A stretch of 64,000 bases of DNA from Strongylocentrotus purpuratus (taxonomy: Eukaryota; Echinodermata; Echinoidea; Camarodonta; Strongylocentrotidae), in assembly GCF_000002235.5 (NCBI RefSeq), contig NW_022145606.1:45212692-45276691 (forward strand). Direction: 5' to 3'. Shown one piece after another: positions 1 through 12,158 of the stretch. Position 1 is the first letter of the stretch. Every line of letters begins with the position of its first letter. The notes under the pieces were generated by a model, which was not told the origin of the DNA, did not search any database, and saw only the letters and a list, made by a program, of their open reading frames with translations. Position numbers and translations under genes: made by a program.

Positions 1-507
1 AGTTCTAAACCAGTAAGTAAAACAAAATACACAGGAGCTGTGAGCATTTACGCTCTCAAAAGCTCTAAAAGCCCTCTGTAAAATTGAATAATTGAATGAG
101 AGCTTGGTTCTAATTATTTTTTGCCCCCAAACAATGTGAAAAATTGCACCCCCTCCCCCCCCCCCACGAGCACCAGGTGAGGGGGCCCGTCTTCAAATAA
201 AGGTGAAATTAACATGTGTTTTTTTTTTCCAGGGGATGGTGCCCAGGCCCCCCCCCCCCCCTCCCTGTATCCGCCACTGAATTTTCCTTCTGGCCCACTC
301 CTGAATACAGAGTCTTGGTAAAGATCTTGTAATATATTGATATGACGTCTTACATGTAGCCTAAATACATACAATATATAAATGCATGAAATGTGAACAG
401 TATATATACAATATAATAAAGTACATATTGCTTTATATCAAATCTTAAGATCTCTACAGTATATCTACTAACTCCTATCTTTTGAATTTAGCACACTGTA
501 ACATCAG
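1..507. other. Intronic sequence upstream of first visible PRDM9 exon
   Basis: No coding exon is recognised here. Positions about 110-290 hold long C runs and a T tract in a piece resembling the end of a dispersed repeat. The 3' end is the acceptor region of the next exon, where a CAG at 505-507 gives the phase-1 start. The upstream KRAB and linker exons expected of this gene would lie before the window. Confidence 0.5.
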
Positions 508-831
508 GTACTGTGTATGATGATGACGGCAATCCACTAGATGATGCTCATCATATAGGGGGAGAGCGAATCATTGACCTCCTTGAATGGAAGGACTTTG
601 ACGAATCCACCCAAGCACAGACAGATACCACATCATCAGGTGATCAGGGGAAACAGTCAGGTGATCCGAACACTCAGTCAGGTGATCCCAACACTCAGTC
701 GGGTGACCAGAAGACTGAGCAAACCCTGACAGGAGTAGCTTCATCAGGAGGCGACCAGTCTCCCAAGCAATCCCAATCGTTTTGTATGAAAGTTGGTGGA
801 TGTGTTGGTGGAAAGGCAAAGTCTCTCTCGG
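508..831 (+). CDS. PRDM9: PRDM9 gene 1, acidic linker exon between KRAB-side exons and SSXRD
   Basis: This is a phase-1 to phase-1 exon with acceptor CAG ending at 507 and donor GTAAGG at 832. It encodes about 108 residues: an acidic start (YDDDGNPLDD, then DLLEWKDFDES), then a low-complexity part in which SGDPNTQ and relatives repeat in 21-bp units (about 655-720), then a Lys/Gly tail. It reads in frame into the SSXRD exon. The linker has no catalytic motif. In other PRDM9 proteins the stretch between KRAB and SSXRD is likewise poorly conserved, so its role is inferred only from position. An upstream AG at 490-491 keeps the frame open too but would give the wrong phase against the phase-1 exons seen in the second locus. 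Reading past 831 continues open into the intron and is not taken as coding. Confidence 0.75.
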
Positions 832-1266
832 GTAAGGAAATCTTAACAATATCATCTCCCAGATGTGACTTTTACTTTTTTCTGTATCCTATAAGTGAAT
901 GCCTTACTTATATGCACTGTACATTCATAAAATTAAGTTTCCTCTCTTGGACGAATGAATCCCTTTCATACAGCACACATCTCCATCTAGTAAGCAGTGA
1001 AATGAAAAGAGAATTGGGATCTGAAAAGATAATGAACATTTCTTGTATCCTGTCTATCAAGTTACAACTTGCCCAACCAAAGCACTGACAGAATTAACTG
1101 AAACTGAACGGATGAACTAAAGGGAACAACTTGAAAAGCTTGACATATAATATGGATTCATGCCAGAGAACAACAACAACGTAAACTATAGAATGAAAGT
1201 CTACATTGTTCTGAAAAGGATAAGCTGGGAATAAACTAAATCAATTTGTGCATATTTTTATTTCAG
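832..1266 (+). other. Intron of PRDM9 gene 1
   Basis: The intron has a GTAAGG donor and a pyrimidine-rich TTTATTTCAG acceptor. Its 3' half (about 1030-1260) is found again before the decayed SSXRD exons at 15933, 26363 and 38359 and at 56400-56673, which makes it a useful duplicon marker. No coding content was seen. Confidence 0.7.
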
Positions 1267-1380
1267 TCAGGAGAAAGGAAAAACCCCAACCATCCCCAAG
1301 ACAATCTAGATACCCGAGGAGAGCAGTGAGCCGGAAGTCCTACAAAGAAGATGATGTTCCTGACGATGATCACTACATCT
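1267..1380 (+). CDS. PRDM9: PRDM9 gene 1, SSXRD exon
   Basis: This is a phase 1-1 exon bounded by TTTCAG (1261-1266) and GTAAGT (1381). It encodes about 38 residues, RRKEKPQPSPRQSRYP then RRAVSRKSYKEDDVP and DDDHYI. It aligns with the human PRDM9 stretch that runs from the SSXRD (YSLRERKGHAYKEV) to the start of the zinc knuckle (DDDYLYCEMC). SSXRD is known as a repressor-type segment in SSX proteins and is part of the ancestral KRAB-SSXRD-SET-ZnF layout. The last base joins AT at 3468 to make the Tyr of YCEDC. Three decayed relatives lie downstream at 15933, 26363 and 38359. Confidence 0.88.
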
Positions 1381-1605
1381 GTAAGTAAACACAAGATAAA
1401 TTTGTTCTGGATTACTTTGTTTTGTTTGATGTGATTTACTCTGAATTGTTGTGTTATGGTTGGGTTTGGTTTGGAAGGGCGAAGATTGTCAAGCTATGAA
1501 ATATGTGAGTAGTATTCCTATGGGGAGATTTTGTTGGAATATGCCTTTGAATCAGCAAAGGAAGAACTAGAAATAAATTTCACAAAATGAATAAATCTAA
1601 TTTTA

Positions 1606-3148
1606 AACTAGACTTTAATTCGTCACTTCGACGAATTAGGTGATACGTATGATAATGGTTTACATAACGAATAATGCATTATTTACACGATATATTATTT
1701 TATAAAATGCTTTTCCTATTATGATCTATCCATAGTGTCAAGTTTAAATTGCGTCCCCTTGATCAGGGATCTAGGGAAGATAGATTGAAACAATATATGA
1801 CCTTTGACCCTGTACAGTAACCAGTTACACCTTTGACTCTAATTTACATCATGAAGAACACATTTTGACGATTTTATCTTATTCAAAGAAATGAAAATGT
1901 AATTGATAAATGATTGTCATCATGATAATGATGATCATGATGATGATCATGAGCGCGATCCTGACATCTTATTACAAAAATGAGGGTTGATTTAGATAGC
2001 ACAAAGTCTCAGCGACAACATACTAAAAAATCAACAAAATCCATGCAGAAATAACGGCGACATTGCTCGTAAAAGACAGGAATGTAGAATCCAGATTTGA
2101 GAAAAAGTCATCTCCCATAGGGATTACACGCAAAAAGTAATGGATCAAGTGAAAATAGGGTAATAATAAAGTAAAAAGGGTTGTTTATTACATTATTTGC
2201 GAATCTACGTGTTTTAATAATCAAAGGAGATGGTACAGTGAAAGGTCAAAAGGAAAAAAAAGTGAAAAAAAAATATTGTTGGAGACACCCGGACTCGAAC
2301 CAGGGATCTCGAGGTTGGAAATCAAGTGCGTATACCGATATACCAAAACATCTCCCATAGCGATTACACGTTAGCGGGAAATGGAATTCTGAAATCTTAC
2401 TTTGCAAGTGAAATGTGAGCATGATCCCGGCATCTGATTGAAAAATACGTGACACATTTGTGAAAGATTGTCTTAGCTACAACATACTCGAATCTCAGCG
2501 TAAACAAAGCTGAAACAACGGAGCTGTTGCTCGCAAAAGACGGAAATGTAGAATCCAGTTTTGAGAAATAGTCATGTCCCATAGACAATACACGCAAAAT
2601 GTGAAAAATTGACATGCCTCCTTTAATCGCAAAAATACGCCATGATACCTTTGTCAAACCGGAAAATTATGGTTACTACATTTGTAGAAAATTATCTCAG
2701 CTAGAACATATCAAAATTTGGAAGAAAAACAATCAATATTTACAGAGATACAATCAATTTTCCAAAAATATGCAAACGTCATAATATGCAAATTTAAATT
2801 TTGAGTTTGGAGGCCATTATGATGACATGACTTAAAATTGACCGGACGGATATTGTTCTTAATCATGATAAATATGAATGAGAAATGGATTCCTGTTATG
2901 AAGATATGATCATAAGTTGAATTTTACAAAATGGCGCCTGGATGACGTCACGATGACCTTGACTCTCTGGAAAGTCACACAGTTCTAAGTTAGACTAAGA
3001 TCTATCATCATTGAAAGTTTCATGATAATGGCTTTATTCAGTCTTGAGATATCCTGCGAACAAATTCGAGGAAGAATAAAAAGAAATAATAAAGAAAATC
3101 TTGACGAAATCAATAGGTGATACATAGACTTCGTTACGTATCACCTAA
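1606..3148 (+). mobile_element. Helentron-like non-autonomous element, copy 1
   Basis: The element lies in the intron between the SSXRD and SET exons. It starts near AACTAGA, followed by a small hairpin (AATTCGTC, loop, GACGAATT) and then AGGTGATACGTA. The 3' end is a hairpin whose last arm, TACGTATCACCT, is the exact complement of that 5' subterminal segment, and it ends in CTAA. A (GAT)n-like microsatellite lies near the 5' end (about 1920-1955) and there is no ORF. Asymmetric terminal repeats, a 3' hairpin and a 5' microsatellite are features described for Helentron-derived elements. The class assignment is inference. Confidence 0.6.
2280..2346 (-). repeat. tRNA-like segment inside Helentron-like copy 1
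   Basis: On the minus strand this has an A-box-like TGGTATATCGGT and a B-box GGTTCGAGTCC with a pairable T arm. The acceptor stem does not close and the anticodon arm pairs poorly, so it is a tRNA-derived (SINE-type) module and not a functional tRNA. The same segment is in copy 2 at 31019-31085. Confidence 0.6.
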
Positions 3149-3467
3149 TAATAAAACAAGGGGGGAAAATGAATGACATATTCAAAGACAATTATTTACT
3201 ATTATCTGGAACTTGTGTATAAGCCATCAACTCATGAAAATTAAAACTTCTGCAACTTTATTACTTTATTAGTGTTCATGCCCTTCATTGACACAGAGGC
3301 ACCAATTATCTACCATCAGCATTAACTATCTAAGTGAAATATGAAATGAAAACAAAAATCTGTCTCTGCAGCCTCGAAAAAACTACTGATTGTACGAAAA
3401 AAAACATGATTGTTTGACTGACAATGATATTCTATAGTTAATCAAATTCTATTATAAACTTTTTCAG
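3149..3467 (+). other. Rest of intron before the first SET exon
   Basis: AT-rich intron with no features beyond the acceptor, which has a T-rich tract and TTTTTCAG ending at 3467. Confidence 0.6.
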
Positions 3468-3733
3468 ATTGTGAGGACTGTCATGAGGTCTTTGAAGGTG
3501 AGTGCTCCAAGCACCCCCTTACCATCATCAAGGACAACCCTGTCCCTAAAGGCTCGAAAGACAGAGCAAGTAAGACTCTACCAGATGGTCTAGTGGTCAA
3601 GCAGTCATCAATACCAGGGGCTGGTCAGGGGATCTTTGCTACCAAGTTTATCCCTAAAGGATACCGGTTTGGTCCGTATGATGGAGACATTGTGGACTTA
3701 GAGACTGGATATGACAGTGGATATGCATGGGAG
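3468..3733 (+). CDS. PRDM9: PRDM9 gene 1, zinc knuckle and first half of PR/SET domain
   Basis: The exon starts in phase 1 (completing Tyr) and ends in phase 0 at GAG before GTATGA. It encodes YCEDCHEVFEGECSKH, matching the human PRDM9 knuckle YCEMC...C..H, and then the N-terminal SET half. Matches there include KDRASKTLPDGL, IPGAGQGIFA, GYRFGPYDGDI and SGYAWE, which correspond to human NRSALSLPPGL, IPQAGLGVW, LHFGPYEGRI and NGYSW. The PR/SET domain of PRDM9 is a histone H3 K4/K36 methyltransferase that uses S-adenosylmethionine in meiotic nuclei. No damage was seen in this exon. It is the only copy of the SET N-half in the window, although zinc-finger exons are present five times. Confidence 0.92.
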
Positions 3734-4259
3734 GTATGAATTTTTTGTTGTATAAATGTTATTGCATAGAAACATTAACTTTTATGTTGAGTCTGATTCA
3801 AAATACTAACGCCCATAGATGTTAACATTTTTATCACTTAGATACATATAAAATATCTATTACAAATAAATGCATATTTCTAGGCCTTCCTAGAACAGAT
3901 TTCAGTTTTTAATGTTTAGTTATATAAGATTCTAAATTTTAACAAAATCTATTATCTTGTGTGGAAAAGTAAACACGTGTTATCATTATAACGTACATGA
4001 TAGAGAGAAATCAAGAATATAGCAAATGTTAATGTTAATACATGCGTGCAATATATTACAATATGTTCATTTTCATTAATAGGACAATTAGATATACAAT
4101 TAAACATGAATTATTATAGAAAATATTAGTACCGCTAAAAGTGAAAACGAATAATATATCATACCCTTTGGAATAAGTGCAGTTCGTGACAATTTCAATT
4201 CCTGTTCGAGATCTAAAATGCTCCCCCCCCCCGCCCGACCCCCCCCCCCTTTGATGTAG
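3734..4259 (+). other. Intron between the two SET exons
   Basis: AT-rich intron with GTATGA donor, ending in a C-rich run (about 4217-4250) and a GATGTAG acceptor. Nothing else was recognised. Confidence 0.6.
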
Positions 4260-4514
4260 ATCTGTACAGAAGGCAAACCTCACCACTATATGTTGACAGT
4301 AACAGTGAGCAGACAGGCAACTGGATGCGATACATCAACTGTGCACGCAATGAAGGTGAACAAAACCTTGTAGCATTCCAGTATCTCGGTGAGATATACT
4401 ACCGTACCTTCAAACCAATCTGTCCAGGAAGGGAGCTACTGGTCTACTATGGGGAGCAGTATGCTAAGGATCTTGGTATCACGTCACAGCTCAATAAACT
4501 CAACATTGAAACTG
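4260..4514 (+). CDS. PRDM9: PRDM9 gene 1, second half of PR/SET domain, frame broken
   Basis: This exon carries the C-terminal SET half: [17 protein letters not shown], then [14 protein letters not shown] and [16 protein letters not shown]. It closely matches human PRDM9, and the tyrosines of the FYRT and WYG motifs are kept as YYRT and YYG. Entering in phase 0, the exon first reads [11 protein letters not shown], which fits human LITKGRNCYEY. The homology then continues as [12 protein letters not shown] two bases out of frame. The switch lies at TATAT (4287-4291), as if AT had been duplicated, and the entering frame meets a stop near 4370. The exon ends GTAATC after one base of a codon, matching ZnF-A. 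It could be a real null allele, a pseudogene mutation or an assembly error. Confidence 0.88.
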
Positions 4515-5862
<1,348 letters not shown>

Positions 5863-7240
5863 TGCAATACAAATCTTGAACAAAAATCAAAGTATAACGA
5901 TAAAGCAAATCAAGAAAAAATGGTGCTCGATGTTCATCAAATGGGAAGGCTCCCGTTGAAGAATAAAAAGGACAAAAGGATTCTGATTAAAATGGTACAA
6001 AAATAAATAATGAAATTAGAAAAAGTAATTTGCAATACATTTTTTAAAAATAATTTTGGTTATGAAATGACCTGACTAAAAACAAAATGAAATGAAAAAT
6101 GAAACTTATTGCATCATTTGTACTGAATAGATTAATATAACTTTATTTAAATTATATGAATAGCCCAGTTGTTTATGTGTATACTTATTGTACTAATCTT
6201 TATCTAAGGGGTTCCTTCTTTCACTTGTTATTTTGTCAATTGTCACATTTAATCACTAAAGATGTTGAAACAATGTTGCCCACTTCAGTCTGTATTGTAT
6301 CAAAATGCAATATTCATTATAATGCTACTCTACATACACGGCCTACTATATGCACTATTTTTCATCAAGAAATTCCAATCTGAAATGTTTATTAAAATGT
6401 GTGTATGGACAATCTAATGAAGTACAGTGCAAATATGACTGAAAGTGGTTGGTATGTTAATATGTTGTATATTACAGCTCCACATTTTGATCATTCTAAC
6501 AAGAAACCAACAAGCTTGTTGATATCTTAATTGATTTCTTTGTTATGATCCAGGATGATGTAAATAGTTAGCATTGTGACAAGGTGAATTTCATTTCTAA
6601 CTTTGTCTTCATATATAAGTGCTTTTTTTGTGTGGAACGCTGATTAGGTGCATTATACTGCTAATATTGAAATGATGATCGGTACTACGTTGAAAAGAGC
6701 CATAACTAAAGCTTGTGGACTTGCACTCATCAGAGTAAAATACTGCTGATATTGTAAAATTGTGTATGTTAAATTGTGGTCAACTGTTCATTGATGGTAG
6801 CTAGGCCTACAGTGTATTGTCATTTTATTGAATAAATATATAAATGTAGCTCTGTGTAAATTCAACATTTGCCAATAGGTTCATCCCAGCAGAGCAACAT
6901 CCCACGTGACCAAGATTACAAAGAAATGCCTAACAATATATAGGAAAAAAAAGGAAATTTCAAAGGGTTTACAAGACTGAAAGGCCGACCGCCTATGATC
7001 CTAACAAAACAAATAATTACATAAGTAAGATAGAAATGTTGGTCTCGTGGGCCGTCGATCTAGTAACCTTCTAAAATGCTTTAGTTTACTGTTTGATCTC
7101 TTTGAATTGAATTGTTCAAAGAAGATTATTGCAATTATCTGAAGATGAGACATGAAATTTGTAATGAAATTGATATTTATACTGTATCTACAACATTATC
7201 GAAGTTTAAAAATTGAACTAAAATGAAGCACAATTCAGGT
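5863..7240 (+). other. 3' flank of gene 1
   Basis: Probable 3' UTR and flank. AATAAA motifs occur at 6002 and 6831. Parts are shared with the flanks of ZnF-B (about 20880-21600) and ZnF-C (about 29900-30230). No independent gene was seen; short open frames here lack any recognisable domain. Confidence 0.5.
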
Positions 7241-9060
7241 TGTCAATGCTTTTTATGCCTCCGCCACCGAAGGTGGTGCCGGAGGCATCATGTTTTCGGG
7301 TTGTCCGTCCCGTTTGACCCTTATCACAATATCTCAAGAACCATTTAAGATTTAAACTTGAGACTCGGGAATAGTATTTATCACCATAGGAAGACGATCT
7401 GATTAGATTTTGGAGTACGTAGGTCAAAGGTCACAGGTCACAGAGGTCAACTTATGAAATTCCTTGTATTGAGTTTGTTAGCGCGATATCTCAAGAACCA
7501 TTTGAGATTTAAACTTCAAACTTAAGGATAGTATGTATCACCATAGGAAGACGATCTGATTAGATTTTGGAGCACGTATGTCAAGGGTCAAGGGTCACAG
7601 AGGTCAACTTATGAAATTCCATACATTGAGATTGTTATCATGATATCTCAAGAACCACTGGAGATTTAAACTTCAAACTTAGTGATAGTGTGTATCACTA
7701 TAGGAAAACAATCTGATTACATTTTGGAGCACGTAGGTCAAAGGTCAAGGGTCATAGAGGTCAACTTATGAAATTCCGTACATTGAGATTGTTATCATGA
7801 TATCTCAAGAACCACTGGAGATGTAAAAACTTCAAACTTAAGGATAGTATGTATCACCATAGGAAGACGATCTGATTAGATTTTGGAGCACGTAGCTCAA
7901 AGGTCAAGGGTCACAGAGGCCAACTTATGAAATTCCATACATTGAGATTGTTATCATAATATCTCAAGAACCACTGGAGATTTAAACTTCAAACTTAATA
8001 GTGTGTATCACCATAGGAAGACAATCTGATTAGATTTTGGAGCACGTAGGTCAAAGGTCAAGGGTCACAGAGGTCAACTTATGAAATTCCATACATTGAG
8101 ATCGTTATCGCGATATCTCAAGAACCACTGGAGAATTTTCACTTCAAACTTAATGATAGTATGTATCACCATATCATAATATCTCAAGAACCACTGGAGA
8201 TTTAAACTTCAAACTTAATGATAGTGTGTATCACCATAGGAAGACAATCTGATTAGATTTTGGAGCACGTAGGTCAAAGGTCAAGGGTCACAGAGGTCAA
8301 CTTATGAAATTCCATACATTGAGATTGTTATCATGATATCTCAAGAACCACTGGAGATTTAAACTTCAAACTTAGTGATAGTGTGTATCACTATAGGAAA
8401 ACAATCTGATTACATTTTGGAGCACGTAGGTCAAAGGTCAAGGGTCATAGAGGTCAACTTATGAAATTCCATACATTGAGATTGTTATCATGATATCTCA
8501 AGAACCACTGGAGATGTAAAAACTTCAAACTTAAGGATAGTATGTATCACCATAGGAAGACGATCTGATTAGATTTTGGAGCACGTAGCTCAAAGGTCAA
8601 GGGTCACAGAGGTCAACTTATGAAATTCCATACATTGAGATTGTTATCATAATATCTCAAGAACCACTGGAGATTTAAACTTCAAACTTAATGATAGTGT
8701 GTATCACCATAGGAAGACAATCTGATTAGATTTTGGAGCACGTAGGTCAAAGGTCAAGGGTCACAGAGGTCAACTTATGAAATTCCATACATTGAGATCG
8801 TTATCGCGATATCTCAAGAACCACTGGAGAATTTTCACTTCAAACTTAATGATAGTATGTATCACCATATCATAATATCTCAAGAACCACTGGAGATTTA
8901 AACTTCAAACTTAATGATAGTGTGTATCACCATAGGAAGACAATCTGATTAGATTTTGGAGCACGTAGGTCAAAGGTCAAGGGTCACAGAGGTCAACTTA
9001 TGAAATTCCATACATTGATACTGTTATCATGATATCTCAAGAACCACTGGAGATTTAAAC
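7241..9060. repeat. Tandem repeat, about 160-bp unit with a 696-bp higher-order copy
   Basis: A G/C-rich lead-in (GCCTCCGCCACC, then GGTGCCGGAGGC, partly inverted) is followed by about eleven copies of a unit built round ATCTCAAGAACCACTGGAG and GGTCAAAGGTCAAGGGTCA. A shortened junction unit (ATTTTCACTTC...CATATCATAATATC) recurs 696 bp apart (8101 against 8797), which shows block duplication on top of the simple array. Confidence 0.85.
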
Positions 9061-9413
9061 TCCAAACTTGTTTAATTTTAACCAATCTTTATATTGTAAA
9101 TAATGGTGAATTAAGAATAGCAATTATGCTTGGTTTTCTCTTGAAGCCGTTTGTCTGTTTTTCGGATATGTAGGTCCAATTATAATGATATGAAAAGAAA
9201 CGTATTTCTATGTGCATTTTCATTTGCAAGCAACTATTAATCGACGTTTATTACTTTAGATAAATATAGTCTTTAAAATCCTACGAATAAAATTGCCTAT
9301 ATATCCATTCCTGCTATTTGGCAATGTTATGCAACTGTTTCAAACTAAAGATTTTGAGGCTACAGCTAGCCGATCTCTCTCATAGCTAGGTCATTAGGCC
9401 AAATTAAAAATAA
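9061..9413. other. Duplicon flank sequence
   Basis: Homologous to 21601-21960 (after ZnF-B) and in part to 40660-41230 (after ZnF-D). Non-coding. Confidence 0.6.
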
Positions 9414-9414
9414 A

Positions 9415-9696
9415 ACATGTTTAGCGTCCTGTATTTTATAAAAAAAAATAGGAAGGAGGAGGCCCCCTTTATTTTTTCTTTCAAAATGGCCGCTCAAAAT
9501 GGCCGCTCGGCACATTTTCCCTAACAGTCGGGCTATTTTTCAAAATGGCCACCGACAATGTTTTCATTTTTTTTAAAAAAATCAGAAATAGATCCATTTT
9601 GGCAGTGTAATCAAATTTTTTTTTTTAATTTAAAAAAAAAAAAAAAAAATAGGAGGCGGCCCCCAAAAAGGAAGCGGGCGGGGACGCTAAACATGT
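9415..9696. mobile_element. Short TIR element (MITE), about 280 bp
   Basis: Ends in exact inverted repeats ACATGTTTAGCGTCC (9415) and GGACGCTAAACATGT (to 9696). The interior has poly-A/T runs and repeated AAAATGGCCGCTC pieces. No target duplication could be fixed. Confidence 0.65.
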
Positions 9697-10250
9697 ATAT
9701 TTTTTTTTACATGGCCTTATAACAGATATCAAAAATCAATTCATGAAGCTCAATAGAGTATCGAGGGAGATGACATGCATGTCCAAAACGATATTATGTA
9801 TTTTCTGATATTTTCGAGTTTTTCGTATTGTGGTGTATGAATAGAATTTATAATATTCAGTATTGATGAACAAATATTGAAATTAATGTTTCTCTTACTA
9901 ATGGTCAAACATTTTTCTTTTCCCCGAAATAAGACGATGTCTACGTGAAATTAAATTACCTCAGTGAAAAATGTTATGATATATTTCATATTTTAATTGT
10001 TGTTCGAATGTTGGTTGTTGTTTATAGAAATGTTTATTGTATCTAAAATGTTTAACTTATGGACAGGTAGTGAAGTTTGTTATGTGCTGTTTTTTCATAT
10101 TGAAGATTTCATAAGATTTTCACGAGTTGTTTATGTAGACGACTTAAATTCATTAAATTTGATTAACATAAAGTTCATTTATTTGCTTGTATATTGTCAT
10201 TGGAACAAAGGCTTGAATGGTTATATACTTATATTACATTATGAATATGA
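9697..10250. other. Duplicon flank sequence
   Basis: Paralogous to 22100-22560, 32940-33140 and 45735-45905. It contains about one relic unit of the 59-bp repeat that is expanded at 41236-44559. No gene. Confidence 0.6.
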
Positions 10251-10491
10251 CGGACAAAGAAAGAGGACAAAATATACAGTTCCTCATTCTACCCTCAACA
10301 ATTGCTGTGGTAGACAATTACATCCCTTCACTGCTATTATGTAAAAATGTGTAGAGCAGGTGTCACATGCATATTCACCTGTTCTACACATTTTTACATA
10401 ATAGCAGTGAAGGAAAATGTTCCTTTGTCTACCACATCAATCGTTGAGGGTAGAATGAGGAACTGTATATTTTGTCTTCTTTCTTTGTCCG
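10251..10491. mobile_element. Foldback element with about 115-bp arms
   Basis: The sequence from CGGACAAAGAAAGAGG to CTTCTTTCTTTGTCCG is an almost perfect palindrome with a very short centre near 10372. The paralogous site at 33140-33165 lacks it, so it inserted after duplication. Confidence 0.75.
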
Positions 10492-10786
10492 TTCATAGTG
10501 ATAGTACGTTCCCGGAAATGAAACAAAAAGAGAAGCGACATTGCAGAACAATTAGACTAGTGACCGAGAGTAGAGACGCACATAAGTAGCAGAGTAGGAG
10601 GGGTGAAGGAGAGAGAGAATTAAGGGAGAGATCGCATATGACCATGACCACAACTGTCTTTATCTTTAAAAAGTACCAAGAGAAGAAGAGGGTACAATTA
10701 ATAGGGTAAAAAAAAAAAAGAGGGTAAAAATAATTGGCTGACACTATTAAAGTAAAATGAACATTAATATCAAGAGAGACAGATGG

Positions 10787-10828
<42 letters not shown>

Positions 10829-11485
10829 TGGGAAGGGAAGGAGAGAAAGCGGGATAGCCTCCCGGGATAGCCTTCGAGGAGTTTGAGAAAGTGTTGCTGA
10901 TGAACTACTTGCATCTTGTCCGGCATCTTTGTACGTACAATAATGCATTTGTATGTTTTTTTTCCTGGAGAATAATAAAACAAGGGGCTTGATTTAACTT
11001 CTAAGGCCTCCTATATTAATAAAAAAAAATGAAGCGAAACATCCCAGGTAATGAAAAATATTGTATAAACGGTCTGACAATACAGCCTTCAGGGGCGGTA
11101 TTCTGAACCCTGTGTTATCTCTAATATTGTTGTATCTTTGGAGATAAGATAAAGTTGGTATTCTGAACACTGTTGTAAGTGAGCCGTATCGCTCTTGGAA
11201 GTGTAAAATGGCCGCCGCGCGTGTGAGCCCACTTCAAGCGATGATCCGTCCAGGTGGTAGAGGTCAGTGGATAGAAAGCTAGATTTTTACGCAATCGAAA
11301 CCGGGCTGATTAAACATATTAAAAAGCAGAGATACGAAGCTGTAAATCTTCTAGTATGTCCTAATAAATTGCGATACTGGTGAATTAATTATAATATTTA
11401 AAAATATATATTTTTAGTTTTTTTTACTGACAACTAAATTTTCTTATACAAGTGATCTGAAAATATCGCAAATATATTTAGTATG
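10492..11485. other. Duplicon flank with GA microsatellite
   Basis: Holds a (GA)n run at about 10787-10828. It includes the uninterrupted TTCCCGGAA site (10509-10517) that carries insertions in the paralogous units at 22574 and 45918. From about 11240 the sequence matches 23660 and 36050, the 5' part of the duplicated unit. No gene. Confidence 0.6.
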
Positions 11486-11623
11486 CTGGGCAGCGTTTCT
11501 CGAAACCGTCATAACTACAAGTTCACTGACATCCCATTGAAACGCGTGTTAAACTTAATACACGCGTGTCAATGAGATGTCAGTGAACTCGTACTTATGA
11601 CGGTTTCGAGAAACGCTGCCCAG
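11486..11623. mobile_element. Palindromic MITE
   Basis: Inverted arms start CTGGGCAGCGTTTCTCGAAA and end with the complement. The paralogous positions in the other units (near 23890 and 36205) are uninterrupted, so the insertion is specific to unit B. Confidence 0.8.
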
Positions 11624-11912
11624 CTCGTATGTGCCATGTGAACGCACGCCATAAAACTCCTACAGGAACAACAACAGTGACATTGCATTGGGCGAGAGGT
11701 AGCTGCATGCTGTGTATAGGCCTAAAGCCGAGAGATCTCGAAGGATTTTCATCGGGCCGCGGCCGGGTACGTACGCAGAGCTGAGCTGGAGCTCTGCTGC
11801 ATGCTATCTTGTTATTTTAGCTGCATGCAGCCTCTGCTAAAAAGTAAAATGTTCGAGAGAAGCCAGAAAAAGCACAAATTATGCACGGAAATTTCAGGTA
11901 TGTTCGAATGGA

Positions 11913-12158
11913 GTCGGGCTAACTCGGACCAGGGGACAACTCGGCCCAGGTACAATTTATGGCGCTAGTGTAGCAAGGTATCCAAAATATAGCCTAGATC
12001 TACTAAAACAGACCTCAAATTTTAGACCCCAAATTTCGTGTTTATCATTATCTCTAGGGTTAGGGTTAGGGTTAAAGTTAGGGTTAGAGTTAGGGTAAAA
12101 TGACGAAAAATGACCGTTTTTGCAGCTGGGCCGAATTTGTCCCCTGGTCCGGATCCGT
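11913..12158. mobile_element. TIR element carrying telomere-like repeats
   Basis: Inverted ends share CGGACCAGGGGACAA and a CGGCCCAG segment. The interior has TTAGGG and variant units (12056-12098). Units C and D have the uninterrupted sequence (near 24160 and 36455), so this is an insertion and not a telomere relic. Confidence 0.7.

Noticed and set aside
832-1088. Extension of the 508 exon to a stop at 1088
   Set aside because: A good GTAAGG donor at 832 and correct phase into the SSXRD exon make the downstream part intron.
2280-2346. Functional tRNA gene on the minus strand
   Set aside because: Promoter boxes are present but the acceptor stem does not pair and the anticodon arm is poor; it lies inside a repeat, and a sister copy exists at 31019.
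12056-12098. Telomere or chromosome-end fusion
   Set aside because: Only a few imperfect TTAGGG units inside a TIR element whose empty site is seen in two paralogous units.
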